DNA from: Whitmania pigra
Lineage: Eukaryota > Annelida > Clitellata > Hirudinida > Haemopidae
Direction of reading: 5' to 3'
DNA: 64,000 nucleotides
Assembly: GCA_021613335.1 (NCBI GenBank)
Contig: JAJTWR010000269.1
Location: forward strand, 2,268,501 to 2,332,500
How positions within the stretch are numbered: position 1 is the stretch's first letter; every line of letters begins with the position of its first letter. Made by a program: the position numbers and the translations under genes. The notes under the pieces are model-generated. The model did not search any database. It saw only the letters and a program-made list of their open reading frames with translations, and was not told the DNA's origin. Positions 11,116-25,386 of the stretch are shown here, piece by piece.

Positions 11116-12835
11116 ATTTCATATTAATAAACTTTTTTCATGTTTTTTCACAAAGTTTTTAGTCATTTTTCGATGATTTTTGCAAGTGTCTTTTATGGTT
11201 ATTGAACGCCCCAAAATGACGTTTTTGGAATTTTAAAATTAATGCACAAACATATTTTGATGAAAATTTAAGAGATAATCACAAATATATAAATACATAA
11301 CATATTAAAATTTCCCTACAATCAAATTTTTCTTTATCGAGTTATTACGAAATAATGGGGTGTATATGTCCTTATATATGTGTATATGTCGAAATAATGT
11401 CCTTATGGTTTCTGTCCTGACTGTATGTCCAGAGTACGATCATTCGATTGTGTAACTATTGTCTCAGAAGATCAAGACATTAAAAACTGTTTTTATTGAA
11501 ATTTTTGACAGGGATGTTCAAGGTGTAAGTAATAAAATTATGTTTAGAGAAGTATTGGCATGTTTTTATTACAATAAAATATTATTTTAATCATTGCTCT
11601 GCTAGTAATTATTATAAACATGTTTTCTTTAGTTGATATTGACTTTGAGAATTTTAAAATTTTAAATCTTAACCCAATTTTAAATATGTTTGAAACTATC
11701 ATTTTCATTGAAAGTTCTTAAAAAAAAAAATAAATCAATGATTCCACGCAATCCAGTGAAGCAATTGAATTTAGTCAGAAGTTGTGAGAAATAATGTTAT
11801 TTCTTAAATATATATATATATATATATTTCGCAACAAATATTTTTATCACATTGTTATTATTTATCACAAATAGCATTTGCACCTTTTAAGAATCGGAAT
11901 TTAATTAATAAAAATTCAGTTCAAAATCCTAGAAGCATACAAATAGGCAGGGAAGAATTTTTAAGTTCAAAGATGTCAGAGTTCAAGGATTTAAAAAAAA
12001 ATACCAAAATAAGTTAAATACATTTTGACACAATTTTGAATGAAATTCGAAACATGTTTTTAAAAGTTGGACGCTTGAAAACGTAGAATAAAAATTCAAT
12101 AATTGTATTTCGTTTGTTATTAATAATAAATAAATATTAAATGATAATTGTTATTAAATTATCATTAAATATTAATAAACCATCATCCATTGAATGAATG
12201 AATTCAAAAGGAAATTATAATAAATAATAAATAACCAATGAATTATGAATATCTGCAATGCAAAGTGGCATCGCATGGATCCACACATGGCTCAGTTATC
12301 CTCGGAATTGCTTTTTCCTTCAGCATCTTCATCTTTCCATCGGTCCAAGTTTCCAAGATTTTCATGCGTTTGGGACTTCCACGTGATCCCGTTCAAGTGT
12401 TTTCACTTCATCGTTGAAGCTCCAAAACGTTCGATGGAAAATAAATTAATTTAATAAATATTATTATTCTATTCTATTCTATTACATTCTATCACACTAT
12501 TTCAAAGTTTTGCATTTTATGTATGCATTTATTTCTAGTTTATGAGTTTACAAATACTAAACCAATACTTAACAAGTTTTTAAACCAACAAGACGCTTTA
12601 CGAACTTCTTGAGCTCAATGTTTTAATTAACTAATAACTAAGTAATAATTATCAATGCGTTTAATTAGTACTGTGGTTAAAAATAAATAATTTAAAATAT
12701 AAAAACTAAATTATTGCGTTTAAAAATAGTGTTTGCATATTGTTTTTTTGGCAAAAACAAACGATCCCAATTCCACCCAACATCATTAAGATGATGCAGA
12801 GGACCTATCGGTCATTCAGCACCACTTTATCATCA
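11116..12835. other. CCN-A intron 1, middle part
   Basis: AT-rich DNA. A short (TA)n lies at about 11808-11826 and ATTCT repeats at 12463-12490. No gene recognised; the 69-codon frame at 12245 shows nothing familiar. Confidence 0.5.
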
Positions 12836-13747
<912 letters not shown>

Positions 13748-14267
13748 TCTAGGGCGCCATGTGAGTAGCATCATCATCATCATCATCACAACCATCGCCG
13801 GCATCACAATCATCATCGACGTCGTCGATACATCATCACCACAGCCGTAAAAATAATAAGTTAACGAGATTACGCTCTTCATCTAGTAAACAGAAATTTA
13901 AAATTTGTTGACAATTCCAGGATAAACTATTTTATTTCAAAAATAAACTTTTAGAAATAATAAATCACAATAGCAACAAGCTAGTTATTAATTTAATTAA
14001 TTTTGAAATCTTTGATTTAAATAAAACCCCGTTTTATAAGAACCATTTAAAATTCAAAACACTGCAGAAGTAAAGATTGAAAGCCTTCTCACGGGACGAA
14101 CAAGCATTTAAAGGCGTTCAACTTCAGCCTCGCTTGATTGGCTGGCGTGAAAAAAAAATTCCGAAAATAAAATTTCAATTCAAACTTTTATGAGTTATTA
14201 AATAAATAAATAAGTGAATAATATAGCATCGACGAAACATAACAATCCATTAACTACTGTTGCAGTA

Positions 14268-14492
<225 letters not shown>

Positions 14493-15755
14493 CTCCAACG
14501 ACAAATTCAAGAACAAAGAATCTGAAATCCAATTTATCCGAACTGAGCAAAGAATGTAAGAACACAGAACCTAAGAAGAGAACTTGTTGCATTCAACAAG
14601 AACGACTTCTGATTAGATTTTTTTAATTTTTATTTTATTTTTTTTTATCCTTCAAAAGAATCCTCACAAACCTTTTTATTTTAAGTCCACGTTGAGAATT
14701 CACAGTCGAAAGCGGCGTGGACTGATTTACGGTCGTGTTTTACTTTTTGTATTTTTTTGTGGTTTCTGAGAATAAAAATAAAATAACAATGAAAATACGT
14801 TTTAAATCTAAAATAAAAATTGAGCGATAAATAGTTAATTAAGAAACAAGTTAACGTTTTAACTTAGCATGATGATGATGATGATGATGACGATCATGAC
14901 TACAGTGGTGATGATGATGATGTTGGCATAAATTTCTCGTGGCTTCCTGTTGCCTCCTCAAACACAAATTCCTTCCTTAAATCGCCTCCACCAACAAATT
15001 CTTTCTTGGACATCATCCACATTCTTATCAGCTTTACGAGAGTTTGTGTTGTTGCTCTTATTACGGTGATGATGAATATTATTATTATTAATATTATTAT
15101 TATTTTTATTTTTTTATTGTTAATTGACAAAATTTCTAATAATAAAACTAATCGATAAAATAATTTTTAAAAATAAAATCCGCCATCAATTATCTGCAAT
15201 TTATATTTTAATGCACTTAAAAAAATAAAATAGCTTACTGATTACTTATTCTGATTTAGTTATTAATTACCCTAATAATTTTACAACAAGTTATTCATGT
15301 CAAAAATTCGCAAAGAGTTTTCAGATAGCAGAACTTTTGTATGTTTTTGTATTTTTTATATGTTTTTGTTGCAGCAGGTTTTGACAGGAAAAATTAACTG
15401 ACAAACATAAACAATCCAAAAACCACATTTTTTTTAATTTAAAGATAAAAATTACATGACATCGCTTTTGTGAAAAAAAGGATAGTACCTTAGTAACAGT
15501 ATTTTGTAATTTGTTAGTATTATTATAATAAAAATAGTATAATTATAATATCAATTATGTTAATGAACTTAATAATTACGTGATATGGTTATCATTATAG
15601 ACAACAAATAGGTACAATTCTATATTGCAGATGTTATTTTGAGCTTAAACTGCCTAAAGTGCCTGCTCCTTCATCCACCCACTCAGGAATTGAGTTGGCA
15701 GTCAAACTAATTTTCTTGAACGAATGTTTGCCAACCTTTTAAAATGTTCTTTTTC
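14493..15755. other. CCN-A intron 1, distal part
   Basis: AT-rich, no gene recognised. Short ATT runs at about 15075-15110. Confidence 0.5.
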
Positions 15756-15905
15756 TTATTATTAATAAATTGTAATATGTTTTATTACATCTATAAACAT
15801 TTTTATTATTATTAATAAATTGTAATATGTTTTATTACATCTATAAACATTTTTATTATTATTAATAAATTGTAATATGTTTTATTACATCTATAAACAT
15901 TTTTA
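15756..15905. repeat. 50-bp tandem repeat, three copies
   Basis: Three essentially identical 50-bp units (ATTATTATTAATAAATTGTA start, AAACATTTTT end). Their identity indicates recent tandem duplication. They lie 200 bp before the IGFBP exon of CCN-A and are absent at the same place in CCN-B. Confidence 0.95.
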
Positions 15906-16109
15906 AGGTGCAACTTTAGAACGCGCAACAAAACTTGAACTAAACTCGAGATTGCGAAGTAGATTTTCTAACAACAACAACAACAACGCAACAACGACAA
16001 GTTATGGGTCTCGAACGAATCAAAGTAACCGGACGATAAATTTTAATTCAACTTTTAAAAACAATCTCTGCGACCAGACAACTGTTAACAAAAAGTAATT
16101 TGTTTTCAG

Positions 16110-16476
16110 TGGATTCGTGTGAAGAGGTCAACAGGAGAGAATCAGACAGGACCAACTTTCAAGTCTCTGTGCGAGGACCACTGTCAGTGTGCTCAAAACT
16201 CCTCATTTCCTTTGAGACGCCGTCAACAGAAAGCTCAGCACGATTCATTGGCATTGACCAGTCGGTCACTCGTCCTCACAGAACTTCAGTCCTCTGTGCA
16301 GTGCAAGAGCGGAGTCAGCAAAGTCATGGACGGATGCGGTTGCTGCTTGGTTTGCGCCAGACAGCAGGGGGACTCTTGCGACAAGATTCATCCGTGCGAT
16401 GCTCTCAAACAACTCTTCTGCGACGCCATCGTCTCCTCTCAAAATGGCCTCATAATTGAAGCGGGAATCTGCAAAC
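16110..16476 (+). CDS. CCN-A exon 2: IGFBP module
   Basis: Encodes the insulin-like growth factor binding protein domain that opens all CCN proteins. It enters after TTTGTTTTCAG in phase 0 (WIRVKRS) and leaves at TGCAAAC|GTGAGA in phase 1. Twelve cysteines are present in canonical order: CEDHCQC, then QCKSGVSKVMDGCGCCLVCA (the diagnostic GCGCC-VCA motif), then GDSCDKIHPCD and a C-terminal C. About 40 basic, serine-rich residues are inserted between the third and fourth cysteines, unlike vertebrate CCNs. A dibasic VKR at the start could be a processing site. The exon is about 97% identical to CCN-B 42402-42771; differences cluster near the ends and the middle roughly 250 nt are identical. Confidence 0.9.
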
Positions 16477-18612
16477 GTGAGATTTCGTTTTGGCACGCTC
16501 GTCCCATGAAAGGCATTAGGCTAATTAAACATTTAATAGAAATTCTTTTCAGTTATTTAAATTTGCAGCAGATGAAAAATGTTTTAAACTTTTAAGCTGA
16601 TAATTTAAGTTTTACAGCCTCTTGAAAATATTTTTTTTTAATGAGGAAAATTAAAAAAAAAATTTTGTCAAAAATCTTCAAAAGGCCTTGAAGATCTCGA
16701 GAGAAAAGCTTTTGGGGAACTTTTAAGTTTGGGAAAGAAATGCATTTGAGGAGTGATTGAAATAATTATTTTTGTAAAAACGATCGTATAAATTATGTCA
16801 TTAAAATGCTTATCATTGAGAGTTTAACTTTATAATTAGTCATTTTGTTGCATTTTCAAACAATAAGAATTTTAATTCTGACAAGTTAATGAAAAATAAA
16901 TAAAATACTAAAAAATCAAGTTGGAAACAAATTATTCTTGAAATTAAAGACAACACATGACAAAAGTTGCAGTCGACCTTTCACCTAGTCACGAAAGTAA
17001 TTTGTCAAGGCGCTAGAATTACTTTGATTGAAGAAGATGTTTTGATTGATACAATCCTGTTTCAACCTTGATTGATTTTGGCATTTAATTTTACAAGATA
17101 ATTAATACTTATTTCTCCTAAAACGTATTCGAATAAATTGTAAATGTTCAACTTAAAATAACAATGCTCAAAATATCCAGTAGGCTTCAAATCAAAAACA
17201 ACAGTGAAAATGTCTTTGTAAAGCTTTTAGACAGAGTTTGACATCACTTTGACAAGCATTTAATGTAATTCATACTTCAAATTAATCCTTCAATTCGACT
17301 GTTGATTGATAGCGAAGAGTTTTCAGCTTGAAAGAGCAATCCGATTACAAAGATGCAGGATTTGCCTTCTTGTCTCAGATGGATTCCGATGGGTTTTCCT
17401 TCAGACTTGCTTTAATCTTTGTGTAAATAATTTATTTAAAAAAAAAATGTAATTATTAAATTTAAATTTGATACAATAATGCATGGAATTTAAAATGGCA
17501 AATAATTTTTTAAATGATCAATCGCAAAGTAGGTTAAATTAGAAAGTATTTTCAAAAAATATTTAAACATTTTTACTACAATTTCAAACAAAACAGATGC
17601 AGTTTTAAAACTCCGAATAACTCAAATTAATCACATTTCATTAGTTAATCGCATTCCAGCATTCGATCTTGAAAATCACTCAAGGTCAAAACCTGCAGAA
17701 AAAAAAGAATTTCTTTTTCACTGCAAATTGGCACTTTTCACGGTCTATGACGAACCAAGTGGTCGTCAAAAATGAAACTCGAGCGGATTAATAAGGGCTG
17801 CCAGAAATATGGAAGCATAAAAAAACCCTATCTAAAATATGAATAACTTGTTGTAGGCGAGAGTAATTAGTCGTAAATATATAAAATGTATCGTAAATAT
17901 ATAACATTTGTCGTAAATATATAAAAATTTGTCGTAAATATATAAAAATTTGTCGTAAATATATAAAATTTGTCGTAAATATATAAAATTTGTCGTAAAT
18001 ATATATAATTCGTCGTAAATATAAATAATTTGTCGTAAATATAAATAATTTGCCATAAATATAAAGAATCCATGACAGCTCCATCATAAAGTCACATCTG
18101 TCGAAGATTTACGAGCCACGAAACACAAGAAGCTGCGAAAACCTGATGAAGCAATTAAGCCCCTTCTGGCTCCTTCTTATCTCCGCTTTTATTGCTTCTC
18201 ATCTGAGAATGTGATCGTAAAACTGATCCGATTGTATTAACAACTCGCTGGCTTCTTCGAGTCGCTAATTGGAAAGCTGTTAAAACTGATTGCAGATTTG
18301 AAAGTTAATTGATCGGAATCGATTGGAAAATGTCAGAATATATTCCGTTGGAACACATTGATGGGGTTGATGCGTTTGCTGTTGATTGACGGTTGATTGA
18401 TTTATTTGCATCTTTGTTTTTATTTTAAAAAATTCATGATTCCGTTCTTGTCAATCATTTTGTTAACATATATGAAAGAACCATTGTTATTCTTCAAAAT
18501 AATCAGTCTTCAACGGCATTATGCCTGACTTAGTAACTAAATGACTAGGGATTTTATAAATACTTCCTTAACCCATGGCTGATCTAAAATAATGCAACCG
18601 GGTCATTTTCAG
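16477..18612. other. CCN-A intron 2
   Basis: AT-rich intron with the minisatellite at 17865-18062. No similarity seen to the corresponding, shorter intron of CCN-B (42772-44212). Confidence 0.6.
17865..18062. repeat. About 20-bp minisatellite (GTCGTAAATATATAAAATTT)
   Basis: About nine to ten head-to-tail units of a 19-21-bp sequence built on GTCGTAAATATATAA. It opens three overlapping minus-strand frames rich in Tyr and Ile, which are repeat artefacts. Confidence 0.92.
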
Positions 18613-18842
18613 CCAAGTCAGGAGAGCCGTGTGTAATCGATGGCAAGAAATACGAGGATGGAAAGCAGTTCCAACTGAACTGCAGTCTCTCGTGCAGTTG
18701 TCAGAATGGTCAGTACGCATGCGCCTCTCTCTGTCCTCAGGAAGAGAGGCCCCCGTCGAGCGAACATTGTGGACAGGCCAAGTTGCTCTCTATCGCTGGC
18801 AGGTGTTGCAAGGAGTGGGTTTGTCCTCATCCTCCTCAACAC
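18613..18842 (+). CDS. CCN-A exon 3: VWC module
   Basis: Von Willebrand factor C domain, which in CCN proteins binds BMP/TGF-beta ligands and other partners outside the cell. It enters after TCATTTTCAG in phase 1 and ends CAACAC|GTGAGC in phase 0. Residues include GEPCVIDGKKYEDGKQF, SLSCSCQNGQYACASLC and the closing GRCCKEWVC, with the ten-cysteine VWC spacing. All 230 nt are identical to CCN-B exon 44213-44442, silent positions included, while the introns on both sides differ within a few bases. Confidence 0.92.
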
Positions 18843-21617
18843 GTGAGCACACCTTTTAATAGCTGTAACTAGTAATAACCTCCTCAACACGTGACCACCT
18901 CATGCTTTCCAATTTATTAGTTCAACTGTTTAAATATTATTCCAGCTAATGAGGCGTTTTTTGTTTTGGGAATCCTTTATGTCTCGGTAATTACAGAAGT
19001 CTGTTGAATAAGTTTAAAATTTCTTGCAAATTTTTTATTAGATTTATTTATTTTTTGTGTGTGCTTTTGTAAAATTAAATTAGCTTTATTTTTAAGGAAT
19101 TTCTCAGTAATCCAGTGGAAAATTATTTTTTTATAAGTTTTCTTCGTCTCAGAATTTTCTCGGAATTTCTTCACAAATCCAAATTTTAACCTTTTATTTT
19201 TTATATTTTTATTATATTTATTTCTAATTTGTTTGTATTTATTTACATAACAATTGTGGTAGGAACAAGTAGCTGTTAAATAATGCATAAGATGAAAAGA
19301 AATGCACATCATTTTAAATAATATATAAGTTGTTGAGCAATACAAAAATTGTTAGGCAATGCATAAGTTGTTAAGTACTACTTAATTTTTTTCCAAATTA
19401 CATAGTTAAGTAATGTTAAGTAATGAATAAGATGTTTAATGTCCTCCAAGCTATACCTCAGAGGGTTTGGTTCCAGCAAGTATGCAATACATTCCAGCAA
19501 TAATGGCAACATTAATGTGTCGTGTTTGCCACCCCAGTCGCACTGCCACACGTGCCCTCGGGAAGAAGCGCCTCATAAATGGTTGACGCAAGGCGCCTTT
19601 GATACTGTACATAAAGCGCTAAAAAATTAAATTAAGTGCAATTGCAAATAATAAAATTAGGTGTTAATCGTGGCTTATTATTTATTGACAACAGACAGAC
19701 GATAGTTTTTATTCGAACTCTTTCGAAAGTTCTCATCAAGGGGAGGTTGATTACCATCAGTCAGGAGAAAAAAATCATTCAGTGTCGAAAGGTTTGATTA
19801 TTTAGTTTGTGATTAATTAGTTAGCAAGTAATTTATTTAATGATTAATTAACTTGCCTACATAATCACTAACACCGCACGTATCATTAACTTGTCTTCAT
19901 AATCGTATCATAATCATCATCCTAATAATTATTAATGATATTATTGTTATTATTACATTACCATTATTTCAATTTTTAATTTATGGCGACCTGGAAAGCA
20001 TTAATTATTTCTTAGTTCCTTTTTGCGTGTAGCACATTAAATTGAAAATTACATTATCCTCTTAATCATATCTGAGTTATAAGTAGGATTTACCGCTGCC
20101 AGAACAAACATAAAAATAAAAAAATATAAAAGCATAAAAAAGGTTGGAAAGATTTGTGACAAAATAAGTTTAAAAATACGAACGAAATGTTATAATGTTA
20201 AATTCTTATCCATAGATAATAAAAAAGATGAATTGCCGTAATTAAGGCAGTAATTTATTCGACTTCCAAGAATTACTTCAATTTTTAAAATAAATCTTTT
20301 TCACTGCAATGAAGTCTCAATGATTAATCACAAATTATTCTAAGAGACAGGAAAAATCAGCAATCATTAGCAGCAAGTAAATTAGGCAAGATGGATGCCT
20401 TCGTTGATAAAAATGGATTTCATCCCAAAAAAATGCAAAGATTTTATTTTGTTTTTAATCAATTAATTAACATAAAGACCCAAATGCGTCCCCATTAAAT
20501 GCAAAAAAGACAAAAAAAAAATTCGCTAATAAATAGATATATTATAAATAATGCTATATATTTTAAAATATTAATTCACTAATAAATTGCTATATTATTA
20601 ATAATGCTAAAATTAAATGCTAAAATTTTAAAGCCAACCAAAAAAAAATTTAAATATTTTTAAACTACTTTAATTGTTAACAAATTATTTTGAAAAGTGA
20701 CAGCAAGTAAAAATAAAATCTTTTCAAAATATTTGGATTTAAAAACTTATTATTTTTGTGGCTTTTTTTGTTTAAATATCAAATTCTAGCAAAGAAAATG
20801 AAATAAAGAAATCCTGAATTTAATTTGGATTCCCTTTTTTTGTGTTTCATTTGAACTTTGAACCAAAGCTGGAAGGAAATTATTTTGAAAATAATATGAG
20901 TTTTATTAATATCATTATTACATATAAATATAATATAATATAATATGTTTAATATAAAAATATATAATTTATTGTAATCACTTTTAAATACAAATTAAAA
21001 TATTTTGTTGCATGTAAGGAAAATATTGTATAATCTATTATTATTGTTCCTATTTGTTACTATTATTATTTTAATTTTTTGTTATATTTAAAAAGATGGT
21101 CACAAATGACCACTAACACAAATTGTAATTGTTTTACAGATATAGAGATAAAATTACAGATAAAAACTTGAAATCATTTAATAGCCAAATATTTTTATAT
21201 CCTTTTATAACCGCTATTCTTGAATTCAAAAAACACGCAAAAATAAACGACCACCAAAATGCTGAAGTTTCTGAAGAAATTAAAAGAGCTTCAGTGAACC
21301 TCTGAATTCCCGCCTTTTTTTCTGAAGATGAACGACGCCTTCGGGGTTTTTCAGTCATTTAAGTGCTAATAACTCGTTTTCACGCAATACGAATTTGTAC
21401 AACAAGCATAAAGATAATGATAATAACAACCATTATCATCAAATTAATGACAATAGTGATAAATAATTCAATTTTTGATGTTGCAGATTTTGTTACTAAC
21501 AACATGTTGTTACACATCAAGCTCGAGTAAATTAATACCTAGAATTTTCTTAACGTTATTTTAAACTTTTAAAAATATAAAAAAAACTAATTTCCGAAAG
21601 AATCTAACAAAAGAGAG
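18843..21617. other. CCN-A intron 3, including a duplicated splice donor
   Basis: AT-rich intron. The last 16 bases around the exon 3 donor (CCTCCTCAACACGTGA, 18831-18846) recur at 18879-18894, so a second donor-like CAC|GTGACC lies 48 bp into the intron. No gene recognised elsewhere; the 19440-19620 stretch is less AT-rich but unidentified. Confidence 0.55.
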
Positions 21618-21791
21618 CGCTGCATAAAGGACGTGTCCCAGTGGAGCTCGTGTTCAGCCACTTGCGGTACTGGCTGGTCCATCCACATGACCAATGACAA
21701 TGAAAACTGCAAGACGGTTGTTGAGCGCAAGATGTGCTACATGAGACCTTGCCCGCCGGATGAGGCACAAATCAACCCCAATGCATCGCTG
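21618..21791 (+). CDS. CCN-A exon 4: TSP1 module
   Basis: Thrombospondin type 1 repeat of the CCN subtype. Residues CIKDVSQWSSCSATCGTGW, then MTNDNENC and a final CYMRPC carry the six cysteines and the WSxCSxxCG motif used for heparan sulfate and receptor contacts. The start is set at CGC TGC (after AAGAGAG), because this acceptor gives phase 0, matching exon 3. The polypyrimidine tract is poor, so an acceptor a few bases upstream remains possible. It ends TCGCTG|GTACGC, phase 0. Differs from CCN-B exon 51373-51546 at only 2 of 174 nt. Confidence 0.87.
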
Positions 21792-22427
21792 GTACGCTGT
21801 CTTGATTGTATTCTTTTGATATTATTTCAGATGAATTCAGTTGTCTTGATTGTATTATATTGATATTATTTCAGATATTCAGGTGCTTTACTAGGTAATT
21901 TCAATAATTAGGAGTTTTTAGAGACAATAAATAATTTATCATTTCTAAATTTAGAAAGCTTCTTTGAACTTTTAAAGGCCGATTGCTGAAAATTTAAAGT
22001 AGAACATTGCCAACGTTGGATCATTGCAATTCCACTCCTGTTCATTCAAATAGGAAAAAATGGTGTCGATATTGACCTGAGATAAACGCTGAAGTGCCGT
22101 CTCGAGTGATTGAAATGTCGATAATCGGTGCTTAGGTGCTCTGATTTCTTGGATTTAAATTTAAATTTGACTTAAAATTACTAAAAAATTATACCGCAAT
22201 ACCGAAAACTTGCATTACATCGCCATACTGACATCAGTTTCAATAAATCATTTCCCGACACAATAAATGCTGCTTGCACTTCTTTTACTTTTAGTTCCTG
22301 TACTTATTACTTTTACTAATTGTACTTATTAATTTTACTTCTAGTTCCTGTACTTGTACTTCTTATACTTCTTAATTTTACTTCTGGCACGTCTTACTTC
22401 TTGTACTTCTCACTTTTACTTCTGAAG
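21792..22427. other. CCN-A intron 4 with a local duplication and an ACTTCTT-rich tract
   Basis: A roughly 45-bp segment beginning TGTCTTGATTGTATT is repeated at about 21798 and 21840. From about 22265 to the acceptor at 22427 the strand is a pyrimidine-rich degenerate repeat of TACTTCTT and TACTTTTA, an unusually long polypyrimidine tract before the terminal exon. Confidence 0.6.
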
Positions 22428-22727
22428 GCCTGGAGTCAATGCCTCGAAGGAGCAGCCATGGTGACTCTGACGATAGAAGGATGCGAGAGCAGATCGGAAG
22501 TCAACACGACTTTCTGCGGCAGTTGCTACCTGCCTTCACAAGCTTTCAACTCCATTCATCGTCATCAGGACTCCGAGACCTTTCCACCGGTCAAGAAAAG
22601 GTGCTGCAAACCCGGACAGACGCGAACGGTGGATGTGCCGATGGTTTGCGACAACGGCACAACGGTTGATATGAAGTTCAGAGAAATCAGAACTTGCCGT
22701 TGCAAGGAGGACTTCTGTGGAGCTTAA
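22428..22727 (+). CDS. CCN-A exon 5: C-terminal cystine knot (CT) and stop
   Basis: Terminal module of the CCN protein, a cystine-knot fold used for dimerisation and for heparin, integrin and growth-factor contacts. It enters after TACTTCTGAAG in phase 0 (AWSQCLEG) and stops at TAA 22725-22727. Ten cysteines are present, including TFCGSC, KKRCCKPGQTRTVDV and TCRCKEDFC. Unlike exons 2-4, it is strongly diverged from CCN-B exon 5 at both DNA and protein level, mainly in the FC-x-C to CC loop. AATAAA occurs just after the stop and again in the repeat that follows. Confidence 0.9.
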   Translation, partial: AWSQCLEGAAMVTLTIEGCESRSEVNTTFCGSCYLPSQAFNSIHRHQDSETFPPVKKRCCKPGQTRTVDVPMVCDNGTTVDMKFREIRTCRCKEDFCGA

Positions 22728-22737
22728 AATAAATTAA

Positions 22738-22826
22738 AGATTTTTTAATTATTATAATAAATTAGATATTTTTTATTATTATAATAAATTAGATATTTTT
22801 TAATTACTAAAATAAATTAAATATTT
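22738..22826. repeat. About 30-bp tandem repeat carrying AATAAA, three copies
   Basis: Three imperfect units of ATTATAATAAATTAGATATTTTTTA directly downstream of the CCN-A stop. Each contains AATAAA, so they may offer several poly(A) signals. Confidence 0.75.
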
Positions 22827-23644
22827 TATCGTTTGTGTTATTAATTTCGACGGATCTTCATGAAACTTAAATGTAACTTTGCAAGTGATGTTAGTATTGG
22901 TATTAATTCAATATTGGAAGTTATTTTTGAATTTCTTGTAAAATATTTTTAAGTAAAAAAAGAAAAAATTATTTGACTCGTACTTTTCGTATTTGTGTAA
23001 TCATAATTCATATTTAAAAAACTTAAAATATCATAACTTTGTATTATTTAAAGTTTTGTTAAAAACCAAAAGCAAAATTTTTATAAATTACCTGTAAATA
23101 ACAACATTTATTATTAAATCACAAAATCTAACAAAAAAATTCAACGACATTCTTATTCGTAGAAGATTTACGCTTGGCATTAATTAAATATTGAAAGTGA
23201 AGGCCTAAATTTTGAATGAAGACTTTCTTCAGAACTCCATGTGAATCATCTTGAAGTGGTTGCATTCTTCCCTGGGCAGATGAGGATGCATTGGAATGCC
23301 TTGAGGCCAATTCATTAATTCACTAATTCATTAATTCATCAATTAACTAATTTATTAATTCGTGAATTGCCATGTTTGTCTACTATTACATTCCTGTTAC
23401 AGACTCCATATATTTCGAAAACGTTCAAAAGAATGCTGATGGTTTTTTAAAGGCTTTAAGATGTCACCATGTTTCACAAGTTCATGTTATGCAAGTGAGA
23501 TTCAAAGATGAGATGTTTTTTAAATTATAGAGTTTACGAAAAAAAAAATTTTTTTAACAATTTAATAACAGTCAGTTAATGACATAAGTTTAACCAGATC
23601 TCTTTACAACAAAAAATAAATATCATCAAAATATTATCATGAGA

Positions 23645-23735
23645 GCAATGTTACATAGTATCACAGTGTCTTCGTGAATTCAATGATATATAGTATCACA
23701 GTGTCTTCGTGAATTCAATGATATATAGTATCACA
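23645..23735. repeat. Tandem repeat, two full units and part of a third
   Basis: ATAGTATCACAGTGTCTTCG followed by TGAATTCAATGATAT, repeated head to tail. Confidence 0.85.
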
Positions 23736-23882
23736 ACGGAGCATGGATGTAAGTCGTGTTCGTCTCGGAAGAACAATTAATTTAGCATAGCGAACCTGTG
23801 GAACCATAAATTAGAAGTGGAAATTTTCCACGCAGGTCTACAGCGGACCATAAAAAAGTCAAGGAAACGTCTAACTATTATT

Positions 23883-24090
23883 ATTTCATTAACTATTTCA
23901 TTATTTAATTTTATTTAATTCCATTCTTTGTAATGTTATTTCAATATTATTTCATTAACTATTTCAATTATTTAATTCGACTCTTTATAAAGTAATTTCA
24001 TTAACTATTTCAATTATTTAATTCGACTCCTTATAAAGTTATTTCATTAACTATTTCAGTTATTTAATTCGACTCTTTATAATGTTACTT
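23883..24090. repeat. About 45-50-bp tandem repeat, four copies
   Basis: Units of ATTTCATTAACTATTTCAAT followed by TATTTAATTCGACTC, with small indels between copies. Confidence 0.8.
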
Positions 24091-24945
24091 CATAAGCATG
24101 TCATTGTGACTTACCTCTTCAGATACTTTATGTTCCACTTTTAAAATGGTAACTAATTCATGTCTGTTAAAATTACATTCATAATTTGCATTTTTAAACA
24201 CGTTTATTTATGTAAATAACTCCTTAAATACATTTCGGCTGCTCTGATAATTACAAACATCGTTTTTTTTATTTCATTTTATTTTTATTTTATTTTATTT
24301 TTAAGTCATAAAAATATCTTCATCAACTATTTTAATCTCGTACCCATTATAATTAAGGGGTTAGTTTTACAAATTGAGTTTATATTTATCTGATGATTCT
24401 AATAACGTGAGGAAATTTTCCTTAGTACATGAACAGATTTCATTCCATTTCATAATATGTAAAATAATTTGCTAAATAATTATTTAAAAGGTAAGACAAA
24501 TAAAATTTATTATTATTATTACTATTACTATTGCTATTGTTATTGTTATTATTATTATTTTAAAAACCATTTTAAAAAAGTAGACATAAATAAAGTACCT
24601 CCCGAACATTCTAAATGGCATTAAAAGCAAAAACTTGAATTAAAATATTCAGAGGTTTGGATTTTTTTTCCTAAAAGCTTTCTGATGGAATCTTGGAGGT
24701 TCAAGTGGCTGAAAGTTGAGGAGTGTTGCTGTGGTGAGTGAATAATAAATAATGTTTAATTATAATAATAAATAATTAATAATTAATAATTCTTATTAAT
24801 AAATCTTCCATTTATTTACAATTTTAACTCAATTGGTCAATTTTATTTTGTTCCATTTTTAGATTTTTTTATTTTTGATTAATAAATCTCAAAATTTATT
24901 AGTTTTAAGCTTATTAAAAGTTGTTTGTGTCACAAAGATTATCCT

Positions 24946-25386
<441 letters not shown>

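Larger units (their letters stand above)
22827..24945. other. Intergenic DNA between CCN-A and the (TTA)n tract
   Basis: No gene recognised. Contains a 47-bp direct repeat at about 23645-23735 (ATAGTATCACAGTGTCTTCG twice, part of a third) and four degenerate copies of a 45-50-bp ATTTCATTAACTATTTCAAT unit at 23883-24090. Confidence 0.5.

Noticed and set aside
17788..18087. Three overlapping Tyr/Ile-rich minus-strand frames
   Set aside because: Produced by the 20-bp minisatellite, open in all three frames because the unit lacks stops.
18618..18890. Antisense frames over the VWC, IGFBP and innexin exons (also 16266-16496, 42561-42857, 44218-44442, 54863-55474)
   Set aside because: Shadows of the GC-richer real exons on the other strand or in another frame; the sense frames carry the domains and splice phases.
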